Shown: positions 12,126-24,190 of the stretch, piece after piece
How the letters are laid out: every line of letters starts with the position of its first letter
Numbering within the stretch: the first letter of the stretch is position 1
Source: Ophioderma brevispina
Taxonomy: Eukaryota > Echinodermata > Ophiuroidea > Amphilepidida > Ophiodermatidae
Reading direction: 5' to 3'
DNA: 64,000 nucleotides
NCBI GenBank assembly: GCA_023653785.1
Contig: JAMKCH010011823.1
Coordinates: 1 to 64,000 of the forward strand
Program-made: the position numbers and the translations under genes
The notes under the pieces: model-generated
Database searches by the model: none
What the model was told of the DNA's origin: nothing
Seen by the model: the letters and a program-made list of their open reading frames with translations, nothing else

Positions 12126-13040
12126 TTAAGGCCAAACCCCTCCTGGACCCCTTCTCTCGTGAAATGTGCCTGAAAGGTCCATGGACATGCGTTTAAAATA
12201 CTTATAATACCACCAAAAAATGGTTTCATTCATAGGATGTATTGTATCAATGTTAAGATCTGGCATGAAGCCAGTAATTGAGACCGCGTATATTTGATAA
12301 AAATTGGGCATAAATATCATGTGTTTTGTACAAGCTTTCAAGGAATTCCAAAACGAAAGGATTATCGCGTGGCAGGATTTGACCCGGAAGTGACGCCCGA
12401 GTAGTATAACAAATACGCGATACGCGTAAAGCGTAATGATCGTCATGTGGAACGAAACGTTGCGCGTGGCCCAGTTTTCTTGCATATACACAGTTGACTT
12501 TTCGCGGTAATGCGTCGTACGTGTTGTATCATAATATGGCATAATTTTTCTTGATTTGGTGCTTAAACTACGATAATAATGCGCTATATTCAGGTATTGT
12601 CGACGGCTGCACCAGCGTTGTACCGCCCCCCCCCATACCGACAAGGAGAATCAGAATAGAATAGATTTATTCAAGTTTCCAGACAAAGAAACCAACAAGG
12701 AGTGTGCGGTGGTTGAGGTTAGCCCACGTGTGAGCTTTGTTTTAAACCTTGGTACTCTGACGTCATTAACGGGGTCAAATCCAACCCAGCATTGATAAGC
12801 TGTTCGCGGGAAAACAGGGAAGGCCCTGTCAGTTTAGGTAATTTATCCTGTTGAAATTTATACTTTCCCGATGTTCACTTTTAAAAGTCTGTTGCGATAG
12901 ATAAGGAGACTGTTGACGGTACGAAAATGTAAGCATTAAGAAATGTCTACTCAGCCGTGTCCATGGACATTTAAGGCACATACCAGTTTATTAGATGGTC
13001 ATATGGACCATGTATATTTGATAAAATGGTATTATATTTG
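12126..13040. repeat. Probable decayed interspersed repeat; holds the longest open frame of the window
   Basis: ATGTGCCT(G/T)AAA followed by GTCCATGGACA is found inverted at the two sides (12164-12190 and 12955-12985). The phrase GTATATTTGATAAAA recurs in direct orientation at 12288 and 13012. Together these suggest an element or duplication about 0.8 kb wide. The minus strand has a 172-codon frame at 12126-12644. Its composition (many W, Y, M, H) and the lack of any family motif argue against a real protein. A CpG-rich core (12360-12500) stands out. Confidence 0.35.
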
Positions 13041-13204
13041 AGAAAGTGTAACTTAGTAAAATCACTGAGCATTATACCCAAAACTGATACTGGAAACACA
13101 TTATAATTTTAACACTTTTAAATAAATCTTATTAAATACAATTATACACTGGAAATCCTTTTTATTAATCACAACATCTTAAATACATAATACAAGTTCC
13201 TTAA

Positions 13205-13325
13205 AAACTACAAGCGGGCATATTCTCCCCGAACCCGCAGGGGTCCCATTTAGTCGCCTTTTATGACATGCCGGGAAGACACAGCAGGTCAATTATTCAC
13301 CCCGAGCTGCCAGGGGGCGCCATCT
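13205..13325 (-). repeat. Possible SINE-like or conserved-domain repeat
   Basis: Read on the minus strand, this segment contains CATGTCATAAAAGGCGACTA followed by a G/C-rich block and GGGGAGAATATGCCCGC. From memory, the GTCGTAAAAGGCGACTAA-type string recurs in interspersed repeats of many invertebrates. I cannot verify which family. No RNA polymerase III boxes could be placed confidently. Confidence 0.35.
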
Positions 13326-13639
13326 TCGGAGCCGCTGATAGTTTGATAGAGGGGTTCTTACTTAAAGACCATAGTTTTTCCCTATTTGAGAAAACCCGCC
13401 TTGTGACAACAGTCGTCCGGGAGATCAATTAAATCGTGTTCGTCTGTAAAGGCATACACAAAAAAATCGCAGCACCTTTTTTGTTGATTGTGAAGCTCGA
13501 CCACCCAGGCTAATATAATAACAATGGCGAGTTCAGGCGGTGGCAGTGGCGGAAGCCAAGAAATCATAATGTAGACGTCGCCATTGCGGTTTAATACGTA
13601 AAAGCAAAATCTTGATGAAAATGTATGATTTTTATGTGG
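13326..13639. other. No gene seen
   Basis: Slightly CpG-rich unique sequence. The minus-strand 61-codon frame here shows no motif. Confidence 0.35.
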
Positions 13640-13955
13640 TCAATGAAGAAGGGGTCGGAAGAGCGAGGGGGAGAGAAAGTAATTTGTAGAGGGAAAAAAA
13701 AAGGGAGAGAGAGTGAGGATGAGGAAGCCAGACAAATGGAAAAAATAAAGAAAAAGGGAATGGTAGTAAACTAAACAAACGGGCAAAAAGCAGAGAAGGA
13801 AATAAAAGAAAGTAAGAACTCAAATGAGCAACAGAGGGGAAATGTAATTTGTGAGGCCTAAGGGTCTTGGGTAATGGAGAGGTGGAGGGATATAGAAAGA
13901 GAGGAGAGGGGGAGAGATGGTCACAGAGGAAAAGAGAGGGATAGAGAAGAAGATG
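13640..13955 (+). repeat. Polypurine (GA-rich) tract
   Basis: About 315 bases are overwhelmingly A and G on the plus strand, with scattered T. The strand asymmetry is strong enough that the minus strand gives long Ser/Leu/Phe-rich open frames, which are artefacts. Such tracts can adopt triplex structures. Confidence 0.85.
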
Positions 13956-14021
13956 TGATATGCCAGTCCTGACTGTGTATTCTCATGATTATTATTCTAT
14001 AGATAATATTATTATATATAT

Positions 14022-14022
<1 letters not shown>

Positions 14023-14052
<30 letters not shown>
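14023..14052 (+). repeat. (AG)15 microsatellite
   Basis: Perfect AG dinucleotide run, preceded by an AT-rich palindromic patch (attattatatatatt). Confidence 0.97.
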
Positions 14053-14056
<4 letters not shown>

Positions 14057-14500
14057 AAGAGATCAATATATAAAACCAAATATCTATAAGATAGCAAAGA
14101 CAGTAGCATTAGTTCACACGATTTAAGTCACACGATTTATGAATTATTAGGCCCTAACTAACAATGAATAACTTTAAAATGGCTGTTCACAATTTATTAG
14201 CATATCAGCTTCATAAAAAGGGTGTCATGTCATATTTACATTCTGATGCGAATTTTACTGAGACTACATCAGGAAAGATCAACCGCCGGTAAACCCGGTG
14301 CGGGCACCGTACTTTGAGTTTAATTTGAGCCATCACATCGCTAAAATATTCATCTGATGCCAGTTAAAATACTTAAGGACTCTAGTTGATGGTGTTAACT
14401 GGTTTTAGAATAAATCTATTTGTTTAAACATGTTAGCATTTAAAATGAGTAGGCCTAAAATGTGGTGATGTTAAAAGAGCGTCACACACGGGGCGTATGT
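14053..14500. other. No gene seen
   Basis: AT-rich with a small GC hairpin at 14296-14309 (CGGTG-CGGG-CACCG). Contains a TAGGCCTA at 14450-14457. Confidence 0.4.
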
Positions 14501-14540
14501 GCAAGGTAGTAGCGACCCTCAGGTTGGGGTTAGGTCGAGG

Positions 14541-14592
14541 TGCTCTGACTAGTACACTCCATCATTGGGTGGTCGTGTACTAGGTCAGGGCA
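14541..14592 (+). other. Long, nearly perfect hairpin, function unknown
   Basis: The left arm TGCTCTGACTAGTACACTCC pairs with the right arm GGTCGTGTACTAGGTCAGGG plus CA. There is an uninterrupted CTAGTACAC/GTGTACTAG stem of 9 bp, a second CTGAC/GTCAG helix separated by one bulge, and a short loop around ATCATTG. A smaller helix (CGACC/GGTCG, about 14508-14536) lies just upstream. Length and pairing are compatible with a pre-microRNA-like or element-derived foldback. No known family is recognised. Confidence 0.6.
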
Positions 14593-15639
14593 TGAGTATA
14601 TAGCTATGCAGGGTCCATCACAAATTTTAAAATGAACTTACTCACCTTGACTTACAAATCAATACCTAATGTCAATGATTCTTATTTAACAGATGTGCAG
14701 TTATGTCAGTGTTTACAGGAGGTGTGGCGTCAATAAACTGGTGCAAAATGAAAGAGAATTGAAGGCACTAACGTATACAAAATTTGCATTACACATCAAA
14801 AACTTGCATAAACATTGTTTTCATAATACCTAAGAATTGCTTTTTTTGGTCCTATTACATTAGGCAGTTCAGGTGCAAAATAAGTGTCTGCATCCGTGGG
14901 TTTAAAAGGTATTGTATGTGAAAGGGAGACTCTTCAGCAAATCAGAACACTTCGAATTTTGAAATCGGCCATTCCGTTGCAAACTTATTAATTTTTGTAC
15001 TTCGTAACATAATAGTCATTTGGAGAACAAGTGTCAAGGTCAAGTCTTTTATTTTCTTTTAGTTTGCCATGGCACCATGGTAGTGTCCTCTTTCACACCA
15101 AAATTTTGTACAGAATATAAATGATAAAGGGATACACTGATTTTTTAGGTTATGTGCCTGATATATGTACCTACAGATTACATAACATACAAGTATTTAT
15201 CTCTCATTAACCAACTAATTTTTGAATAATTTTGAGGAAAAATGTTTAATTTTATGTTTTCAATGAACAGGAAAATAACCATTGCGTAATGAGCGATGTA
15301 CTTTAAGAAAACTTACACCACTATAATTCGGCAACTGGAAGGATTTTATCTTAACCATAACACAACCGATTAAACACAGGATACCACACATGGACATGTG
15401 TGGTCAATGTGGGGTAATTTGGATGTTAAAACATCAGCATTGAGTCACTGTGGATTCTGTGGTACTGAGTTGTTGATTGTGCACATCAGTTGTGGGTTAC
15501 CTGGGGGTAATTGGTAGTGTACCATCCAAGCGCCTGTGGTAGTGTGTGGTAGTTCTTAGTGCTTGCGAAACATAGTGAATGGTGTTAGGGCTAGACACTC
15601 GCATACATAATTTTGCAGCAACAGAGTCTATTCGATGGC
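14593..15639. other. No gene seen
   Basis: AT-rich sequence. A good acceptor-like string (ttcttatttaacag) at 14680-14694 precedes a 47-codon open frame, but there is no supporting donor or homology. Confidence 0.35.
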
Positions 15640-16135
15640 CTTACTTTACCTATTAGCATATTTTGACCAAAAATAGCAACATTTGCATTTTTTTAAAATC
15701 AACAATGCAAAACAATCTGAAAATTTCAGGAATTTTTCTATGAGATAAACAAACATGACCAAATGCAGCCTAATTAATTGCTCTTAATTGGCCTAATAAA
15801 ATATTATTTTAAACCAAAATGTGCAAAATTTAAGAGTTTCGTATTTTCTTGCATTTTGTGAGAAGTTACAAGCTATCGTCTGCAATTGTTATGGTTTCCC
15901 CTAAACCTTTACAACACACACTATGAAGAGAGGAGGTGTAGACATTGGTTTACATAGGCCTAATTTGCATATGTTGCAAAAAGTAGAATGAGTTGAGATT
16001 TTTTATTAAATTGTGCATTTGTAGGAAGTTTACAAAGTATCATCTGTAATTTTCATGCGTTCTCTTTCCCTACTGTCAAACAAAATTTGTATATACATAA
16101 TGAGTGGCAAAATTTCTGTCATGACCTAATTTACA
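15640..16135 (+). repeat. Decayed tandem array, ~170-bp unit
   Basis: Two clear and one weak unit follow each other. Shared landmarks are GGCCTAAT(A/T), a tract ending in TTGCATTTTGTGAGAAGTTAC or TGTGCATTTGTAGGAAGTTTAC, (A/T)A(A/G)CTATCGTCTGCAATT or AAGTATCATCTGTAATT, and a CC-rich TTTCCC block. The unit starts near 15790 and near 15958, with an older, weaker copy from about 15640. Confidence 0.55.
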
Positions 16136-17963
16136 TATTTTTATCAAAATGCTCAAAATGTATTATAAGGTGTTAGACCCCTTTTCAGCATCTTGCCCCC
16201 AAAAGATGCCAATTTTAAAGGTTTTCCAATCTCACCAAAGGCCCTATTTTTTGGAGAATTTTGAAAATGACACCAAAATAAACCCCTACTTTTTGACAAT
16301 TTGGACTTTTATACTTAGCATATTTTTTGTCCAAATAAACACCGATTAATAATGGGCAATTTGGCTGTCTCTCACCCAAAGACCTCATATTTCCTGTGAC
16401 CGAATGCCTCCGGTTTGAAATCGCTAGCCCTTACACCCCTATGGATTTATGTTGCAGTGCCCCCCCCCCGTGAACATTAACTAAGGCAGGTCATATTTGC
16501 GCCAGGGGGGGGGGAATGGGGGATTTGAGGGGAAGGCGAGAATTTGTATAGCGAGGAGAGGCAACTATGAAAGTTTCATCAAGCAGCGAGGAGGAACAAT
16601 GAGCTTTTCAACTTTTATTTTTTTAAGGAAGCGAGGAGGCAATGCGACCTTTCTCGCAAAAAAAAAAAAGTTTAATCCTCCATTTCTCCTGGTGTTGTAA
16701 ATAATGACATGCATGAATTAAAAGATATCCTTCAAGAAGCAATTGAGGGGCCTGCTATAGGGACAGAACAGAGGTCAATGAACAAGGTGTTAAATGTCGG
16801 GAGTATAATGGAAATGCATTTGGTTTTATAAACATTGATTCATACTACATCGAAGCCCATACATCGCTACGAAAGCGGCCTTTCCTCCCACATAATTCGG
16901 ATAATTTAATGTTCATATAGACATGTATTACATCATATTCACTGAAATACAAACTATATGTGCGATCTTTAATCACCAACGTCATTATAGTACAGCGCCG
17001 CCACGTGAGCGGCCACATGCCGCAATATTGTTGCCATTTAAGCATAAATTTGGCGTGCAAGCTGGTTTCTTGTGGCACTTTACGCATTACTCATATTGAT
17101 CTTCTTTTCCGACGCTTGTTAGTGATCAAATTGCTTTGTAAAAAAATACATATTAAAATTCTTTGATTCAATATGTAATCTGCAATCTTGTTGATTTTCG
17201 GAAAATATTTTCGTTGTGGAGAAAAAAACTGAATTTTTCAAACAATCCATATCTCAGCACCACACATCGGATTCCACAATCAACAAAACACGCTGTCGCT
17301 GGTCAATCAGAACTTTCCAGAAACTCCACTCTGAAGGCTGTAAACCAGTCACAACGCTCTCGGGATTTACACATTTGCAGTCAACGTTAGTCAACTTAAA
17401 TGCTAAACTCATCAAAAGTGGTGCCAAGCGGCGTGGTCTATGTTTACAATGCATTTCCAAGGGCGTTGCAAGGTGCTCGAAAACTTGTTCAATGTTCTGT
17501 GAGAGACTTACAAGTATGTCACGCGATAGCTACCAACCTACATCTTATTTTCATTCCGTTTTAGGATGTTAGAGGAAGATATGCTGCAACCACATATTTG
17601 AGTGGGAATGACATTGGGATTAGCATATTTTGAATTAAATTGATGATTTCTGTAGAATGTGTTGGTTCTCTACGCACCACTCACACACACGTTCAGTGCA
17701 GTAGATCGGTCACCGATTACGTAATAGGTAACTGAACTGCCCTACTATAATATTTTTCTCGTGATAATAACACCCACCCAGGGATTCGGAATATACCAAA
17801 TAGGAGGTCGTTAAGTGAAGTATTTTTAAAACTTTTCCTACAGGTTTTTCCGTCGAAAAACCCCCGCGATATCCTATGTATCTTAATTCGTAGCCCTGGG
17901 CGTCGCCCCGGGCTAGACTTGTTTCGAGCTAGGGTTGTGGTCGGGTGCGTGAGATCTTGCTCA
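16136..17963. other. No gene seen; poly-C/poly-G tracts and small hairpins
   Basis: Contains a C10 run near 16459 and a G10 run near 16505 within 50 bases of each other, which could pair. Around 17891-17915 lies the stem TAGCCCTGGGC / GCCCCGGGCTA with a 3-base loop. The frames at 16149 and 17216 (66 and 118 codons) overlap antisense frames and show no coding signature. Confidence 0.4.
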
Positions 17964-18242
17964 AATCATGGGCATGTTATTAGAAAGCTTTCATTCAGAT
18001 CGGTTAGTTTTGAAAATAAGGTAGATATTAGGTAGATATTATTTGTTTTTAATAAATGAAATTTATGATTTTATTCATCACTATTTTCAGGAATTCCCAT
18101 CATGTTTTTTTTCTTTTACTTCGCCTATGTTAGCAACCTTGGAATTTATTATCTGTGGCGGCGCTATTTCGCTATAAACCACTAGAGCTCACTTACTATA
18201 TAATTACTCGGATGTTGTGGTGGCGGCCATTACAATTTAATA
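17964..18242 (+). mobile_element. Inverted-repeat element fragment: internal part plus right arm
   Basis: Bases 17964-18115 match 24962-25110 in direct orientation (shared TAGATATTAGGTAGATA-like core, TTTTTAATAAAT, and TTCTTTTACTTCGCCTAT). Bases 18128-18242 match the reverse complement of 24877-24965 (ACCTTGGAATTTA, TGTGGCGGCG, ACTCGGATGTT and TGGCGGCCATTACAAT). The simplest reading is one element type with inverted ends ATTGTAATGGCCGCCAC...GTGGCGGCCATTACAAT. This copy has lost its left arm and the other copy has lost its right arm. Confidence 0.6.
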
Positions 18243-20627
18243 ATCTCTCCGTATCTTATATCATGTTCAATTCTAGACCCCGTTTTTCTAAAACTTTCCC
18301 GGTCATTCGACAAATTCTGGACAACCCAAATCTGACCCCCAACCGGTGAAAGTTTAGATTTATTACCGTTATAATGCGATTTGTGCATTTTCGATGGTAG
18401 AAACAGGTGAAATCTGGGGTGCCACTTTGCACTCCAATGGCACTTTTCAGCCGGCAGTCGGCACATTGCACGAAATGGAAGCGGGGGAAATCCCTGTGGT
18501 GTTGCCCTACTTGTATTACTCTAAAAGTGGAATTAAGGAAATCCCTACCTGGCTTAGATTTTTGTAGGCTTTTAGCTGGGGGGGCTGGAGTTTAAATAGA
18601 GGGTCCAATTAGCAAAGAGGGTGTTGAGAATTTATTTTCAAAATTAGTTTCCTTAATTTTTTTTTTTAGTACTCAAGTTGTTTCGTTTTCAGTTCATTTT
18701 CAATTTAGAGTATTAAAACAGATTAAATTACTTTCCTGTTATATATCTCTCTGCATTTGGTTTGATGATGATGATGGCGATGGTCCCATAGAGATGATTG
18801 ATGATGATGCGAGTCGGGTTCGCGCTAGGTTTGCGTTTCTTTCTGCCGCGATATGCAATTTGTTTTTATTTGAGCCCGAAAATTAGCGTTTGAGTAATTC
18901 TAAGGGTGTGTCTGTGCGCGAGGAAATTCGGCGCCGACCCACGACTTTTTTTCAAGTTCGGCAAGTGACCATTCTGTTCGTGTCATCCTTGTTAAATATA
19001 ATAATGCATTGTGGTAATAAACAAAGCAAGCTCTAATTTTAAGCTCGCTGTTGTTCGGCAAGCAGAGATTGACATATAGGTTGTGAACACAAGCCGGCAA
19101 GTGCAGTGGAGAACCGTTTGTTTCACAGACTGAGTGTTCATTTCTTCTTGGCAGATAATGAAACTAACCACTTGCTAACCACAAATAAGCTGGTGAGGTA
19201 AAAATATAATATATAACTTAAATTAATGTTGAACTGATTTTAAACAACTCATTGAACTCTGCCCGCGTAACCAGGGCGATTAATTCTGTTTTTTCTGTTG
19301 ATGGACGGCTTTGAGACCCGCCGAGTTAAACCGACACAATGTAAATAACCGAGTCCAGCAAGTTACCTTAACCACGTCATATTCATCTCATTCGTATTTT
19401 TATAGTAAGATTTAATATTCTCCATCAATCCGAACGTAATCTTTACATTTAGGCCTAAACTTACACATTTAAGACTTTGAGGGTTTTTTGGTTTTCAAGT
19501 GCACTGGAAAATCACGCGGGTACTTAGCAACGGCAATGCTAAAATGTCCAATTGCAATCACACTGTAACACGTTACATACAGGCGGCACGGTGTTGCGCT
19601 GCAGCACATGGCTTAGGGTTCCGAGAAAATGCAGCCGCTTGACCGGTTGGTGTGTCCCTATTATCCATCGGAGCGTAATATCACGGGGCGTGTACCGATA
19701 TCCAATCAAAACGCGAGTTTCAAACAACCTCAAACGTGGGCCGCCACTGCCAGTGCTGTAGGGTGTGTCTTATTAGCCAATCACTCGCGGACTTAACTTA
19801 GCACTTCATAACTAAAAATAGACTGATGGACTTATACGATGTGATTTTTTCCGGCAGCCAGGGCGATTGAATGAATAAATAAATACATTTTTTATTGTTG
19901 GTGTAGATTATATAGGGAACCTTTCATTCAGTCCTTGCCTTATTTATCTTTTGAAAGCTATATTATGAAAATAGTAATGAATAGAATTGGGGAAATTATA
20001 ACTGAAGGTACTGGGGGAGCAGGAACATTTGGGGGAATCCTCATCTACTCCGCCACCCCTATTTTATTTATTTATTGGAAAAACACTTTTGTAACAGTGC
20101 ACACACCTTATATTCCCCCACCACAACACCCCTGCTGCTGCTGGTGTCAACTGTTAGTAGAATTTTATTTCCCTGTTACAGAACAGTATCTTATTCCCTA
20201 TCTTATTACAGCAAATAATCGGGCCATCAAAAATTAAAATGTGCATCCTGGGCATTTCAAACTGGCACCTCTTATTTTCAGCACTGGTCTGAACTGTGCA
20301 AGGCAGGATTAGGCGCAACCATAGATTACTTAAATAGAACTATTTACTCCATGGTGGCAACATGGTTTGAACCTCTTCATTGTCTTGGCTGAATTTGAAC
20401 CGGCACCAAAGCAATGAGGTGAGGCCATTGGTGGCACTCAGTCCTACACTTTGTGGAAATCAACCATTTTGGTAAGACCCTAAAATATCTTTTTGGGGTA
20501 ATTCAGTGACATATATCTTAATTCTCATATTTCATTTCATGTTGAAACATACTCTTTCACTTAAGTTGATTTAAAATCATCTATTTAAGATTAAAAAAAA
20601 AATATATTTTCCCCCTCCTAAGCCTAG
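18243..20627. other. No gene seen; CpG-richer, promoter-like patches
   Basis: Contains an imperfect GAT-repeat cluster at about 18764-18810. CpG-rich patches lie near 18800-18960 and 19520-19800. The latter contains CCAAT-box-like strings (GCCAATCAC near 19777, CCAATCAAAACGCG near 19700). No start codon with coding context follows, so promoter function is speculation. A TAGGCCTA lies at 19450-19457. Confidence 0.35.
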
Positions 20628-21802
20628 TTCCTTTTCCATTTAAAAATCACACATACCTTCACACCTCCCAACTCAAACACAAGGCAATGACATGTTGGCA
20701 ATACTTAACAATACAACTTTTACCTTTAGTAAAATTATACCAAGTGGCTGGCATGACTGTGGTCATGGGGTGACTGTGTTCATGGTGGTTGTGTGTTGGT
20801 GCATGTCAAATTGGTCCCATGTGCACTGCCTGCACACCACTGCAACTCGGCTCAGATTTTGCGACTCAAAGTTTTCGTGCCGGGCCACAACAGTAAAAGA
20901 AAAATGTAAAGTAAAGCGCAAATGATCTAAAAAAACTATGGCCAAATTGTATTACAGATACGTTTGAGTGTTTCGACAGGGTTCTTCAATGTAGCTCCGT
21001 GCGCACGCAAATGGTGGTAGGCCCTACTACAGGGGTAAATCCCTATTTCGGCAAGGTTTTCGCGCCGAAAACAACGTGGAAAAACACAGCAGCCGGGCCC
21101 TGCCTTATGGACCCCTCAATATCGAGTGTCTTTACTACGAGCCGCCCTGTGATTTGGCTGGCTATACTCACAGGCATCATGTTTTGGGGCACCATACTGG
21201 TACGCGAATCACGAGTTGCACCCCAATTCATTCAGTATCCATCTCAAGAAGTAAATTATTGTATTCAGAACAGCGTTCCTTTAAATCTGGTGAAATGTTG
21301 GTTTCATTTATATTCGCGTTTATTTAACCTTTTGTCCCTTTAAAAAAATTGCCTTGACAATCACATAAACTTTTATGAACACACTTGCTTAAAACAGTAT
21401 GATGTCATACATGTATACGTGATCTTTTCGTTGTTAACACTAATATTCGTTAAAATATAACCGACAATGTGTCATTTATCAATGTTTGTCTAAAAAGAAA
21501 AGAATTATGATCAAAAAAATCATACAAAACTTAAATGTTTTTTTGTTTGCTGGGGCTTTCGGAGTGTCTTTAATTTTAGCATCTTTTTTAAAGTTTCTGA
21601 AATAGAAACAAAAGAGAATAGAATCACTTTTGTACATGAGATCTCGCCCAACCCACGTTTCTCGCACGGGCCTGGATTCCCCGGTACGAGCGCTGTGTGT
21701 GTGTGAAAAGAGTTCTGACCTCTGTGTGCCGTGTACATTCGCACAGCGGTACAGAAAACCATTGTCTCCTTGTGGCAAATATAGACAACATAGACCGATA
21801 CG

Positions 21803-21953
21803 TTATATAAGCAAGATGGCTACTCTGAAGACCCAGATTTAGTACCGCGTTCAGAAAGCTTTTCCCGCAAAACTGAGTCCCTATCTTTTGGTGCAGTAGG
21901 ACGACCTTTGTCAGAGGATTTTATCGAACCAGCGCTTGCAGAGATTGAAAAAG
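21803..21953 (+). CDS. Candidate exon a of the duplicated gene (copy A)
   Basis: An open frame runs without a stop from about 21803 to a strong donor (AAAAAG then GTGAGTA). It reads ...GYSEDPDLVPRSESFSRK, then TESLSFGAVGRPLS, then EDFIEPALAEIEK. The Ser/Arg-rich stretch followed by an acidic helical-looking end resembles a real protein segment, but I cannot name the family. The exon leaves in phase 1. The last ~50 bases and the donor are identical in copy B (26341-26399), more conserved than nearby intron-like DNA. The acceptor side is unclear: no pyrimidine tract is obvious. The ATG at 21816-21818 is in a different frame and hits a stop after 8 codons, so it is not the start. Confidence 0.45.
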
Positions 21954-22553
21954 GTGAGTAAAAATCTGCGGAGGACTGCCCGGAGATGCCAGACAGAGAC
22001 GTCTGGTACTGGATGTTATCCTGTGGCATGAGGATGAGACTGGTGGTGTGTGCTTTCTCTGTCTTTGTTCCCGAGGCACTCGCCGATGTCAAAATGCGAA
22101 TTTTAAAATTTAAAATTATTTTAATAATTTTGATTATAAAAAATTCGATTAAATTATTTTTACTGTTATAATACTGAATTAAATAACACTTTTTTGGTTT
22201 GTTAATTTAAATTGATCTGAATAAATAAACATATCATGACAGTTGGACAGATTTTCTGGACTATCGAATTGTAATTGGTAATTGATCATACAAAAGATTT
22301 TTTTTAGAATAGATTTTAGTCCAATCCTAAAAAAGAGGAGGGATGGAACAGGAACAAGACTACCCTGTGAAAATTTTAATATTACAAAGAAAGACATGTC
22401 CTCGACTATTATCTGGCACGTCTTCGTCAACTGCGGGGCCAACGGTTGATAAACCACCCTCCGGCAGTGGAACCATTTTTTAATGGGAGAGGGGGAAGCA
22501 CTTGGCAATTTAATCTGAATCTGAGAAATTTTTCCAATATATTTTTTTTTCAG

Positions 22554-22721
22554 TGATTGCTAATCCCCGGGTTTCGCTTCAATTTTGAAATTTATGGGCC
22601 GTCCACTTGTGGAGGAACTAGTGGCGGCTGACTGTGGCCTTCTGCCCCTCCCCTCCATTCTTCTCTTGATGAGGCTGATCTGCCGCCCCACTGCAAGCAG
22701 CTCTACCTCTGGAAAATTAAG
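22554..22721 (+). CDS. Candidate exon b of the duplicated gene (copy A)
   Basis: A very strong acceptor (T9 then CAG at 22551-22553) opens this block. Near its end the sequence reads DEADLPPHCKQLYLWKIK, which looks like genuine protein. It stops at AAG/GTGCCA, a weak donor. Copy A cannot be read in one frame from acceptor to donor; at least one frameshift lies around 22590-22660. Identity unknown. The matching block in copy B also has an acceptor (TGTGTGCAG) and also shifts frame. Confidence 0.3.
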
Positions 22722-23799
22722 GTGCCAAATGGGTTGAAAAATATCTTAAGACTCAATGATGATCATCCTTGAATTCACAGATCTCAACTCAAGGTCTTAT
22801 TCAAATTGTATATTTTGACGTTACATGTTAGAATTTCTCTTTCTTCAGTAAAAGTGAAACAAACCGTTTTAATTTTGATGTGTACAGTTTTGTTTGTGAA
22901 CGGCCCACTCTCGCTGAAATGAAGTTGAAATGCATTATATTTAAATATTTAAATTTCTGGTACTGTAGAAATCATGCCTTCTAGTTCTAAGGTTAAAGTT
23001 TCTTGCCTATTTAAATATACAAGTATACTGGTATTCAGTTATCCATTGCCTATCCTAGATTTAATCATAATGCTAAAATTGTCAATGGCTTGAATAAGCT
23101 ACATACATGTGCTGTTAGGGTTGGGCAATGCCATATTGTGTATATGTAGGTATAAATTTCAGATGGTGGGTTTTATTTTCACAAATTTGTGAGTGGAGAT
23201 TAAAAAACTGGAATAAAAATGTGGCAAACATGTCCTTTGCATTCGAGTTGCAGTATTAGGTACCATACTTGATGTAGGTAAATACTGCAAAATTCTTGTA
23301 CATTTTCCATAAACTGTAGAATTGTGAAAAATATCTTTACACCAAATATATTTTATACATTTACTTTTTAGTGGGTGCAAGTCTGAAAAGGTTCTTTTGC
23401 TGTATTTTTTTTTTCTGAATTTCTCATATTTCATTCATTACCATGTCACCTTTTTTCCATCATTTTTTTGATGTATTTAAAATTTAGAATAAAACAATTT
23501 ACGGAGAGTAGCCAATTTTTTTTTTTCATATTTTTTACATAACTATCTTGCCCATATATCCCATCCCCTGCCTGTGAATTTTGCAACCTTATCCTGTGCT
23601 TAATTCTGTCAAGGCTGCAGAATGCAATAGGGGAGGGGCCATATGGAACTCTATCCCCTCCCAAATTTTTCCTTATCACGTCCACTCTTGTCTGTGCGCT
23701 TCTTTCGTTCCTTTTCCCAAAACCTGAAAACTGCCCAGGGAACTTGGTATCAATCTTCTCCCTACTCTCCATCAAACATAAGTCTGTCCATACCACAGA

Positions 23800-23965
23800 A
23801 TCACAAGGACACTTAGACAGTTCTGGAACTGCGTTCACCAACTTTTCACTGTTTTACAACACAACTTTGACATCCCTTATGCAACATATCCCACTTGTAG
23901 GTGCAATTAGGCTAGCCATACCTTTATATTCTTCAGGTGATGTAATCAGAGGGATGAGGCATTGA
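23800..23965 (+). pseudogene. Candidate exon c of the duplicated gene (copy A), frame disrupted
   Basis: Reading copies A and B together suggests a coherent segment containing RQFWKLLQPTFHCLQHNF and then YPIVGAIRHAIPLYS and GDVIRGMR. In copy A single-base changes break this into two frames. One frame stays open from 23744 to 23965, ending in GDVIRGMRH. The family is unknown. Antisense open frames (131 codons) over the same bases are shadows. Confidence 0.3.
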
Positions 23966-24190
23966 CTTAATACCTACCTTTATTCATTCTATTATCCTAG
24001 TATTGATAGGGTTAAGAGCCTGCTTGCTTTGTTCGGTATGGGCAACATAAGACATGGCTAGCACTAAATCTTGTTCCAAGTTCCAATTGCTATTGTATTT
24101 TTTTCTAATTTTTGAGCATGTCAGAAAGTGCATAGTCACGCATTTGGACATTAATTAATGTTTGTCTGATTTTTTTTTAAACAAAAAAAG

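Noticed and set aside
12126..12644. 172-codon minus-strand open frame, the longest in the window
   Set aside because: It has no recognisable motif, an odd composition and no splice or promoter context. It lies in repeat-like DNA, and a frame of this length is only mildly unlikely by chance.
13632..14109. Ser/Leu/Phe-rich minus-strand frames
   Set aside because: They are a direct product of the polypurine tract and AG repeat.
14693..14832. 47-codon frame after a good acceptor (TTATTTAACAG)
   Set aside because: It has no donor, partner exon or similarity. Acceptor-like strings are common in AT-rich DNA.
23446..23841. 131-codon minus-strand open frame
   Set aside because: It is antisense to the candidate exon c block of the duplication. 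It is not preserved in copy B, where the antisense frame breaks.
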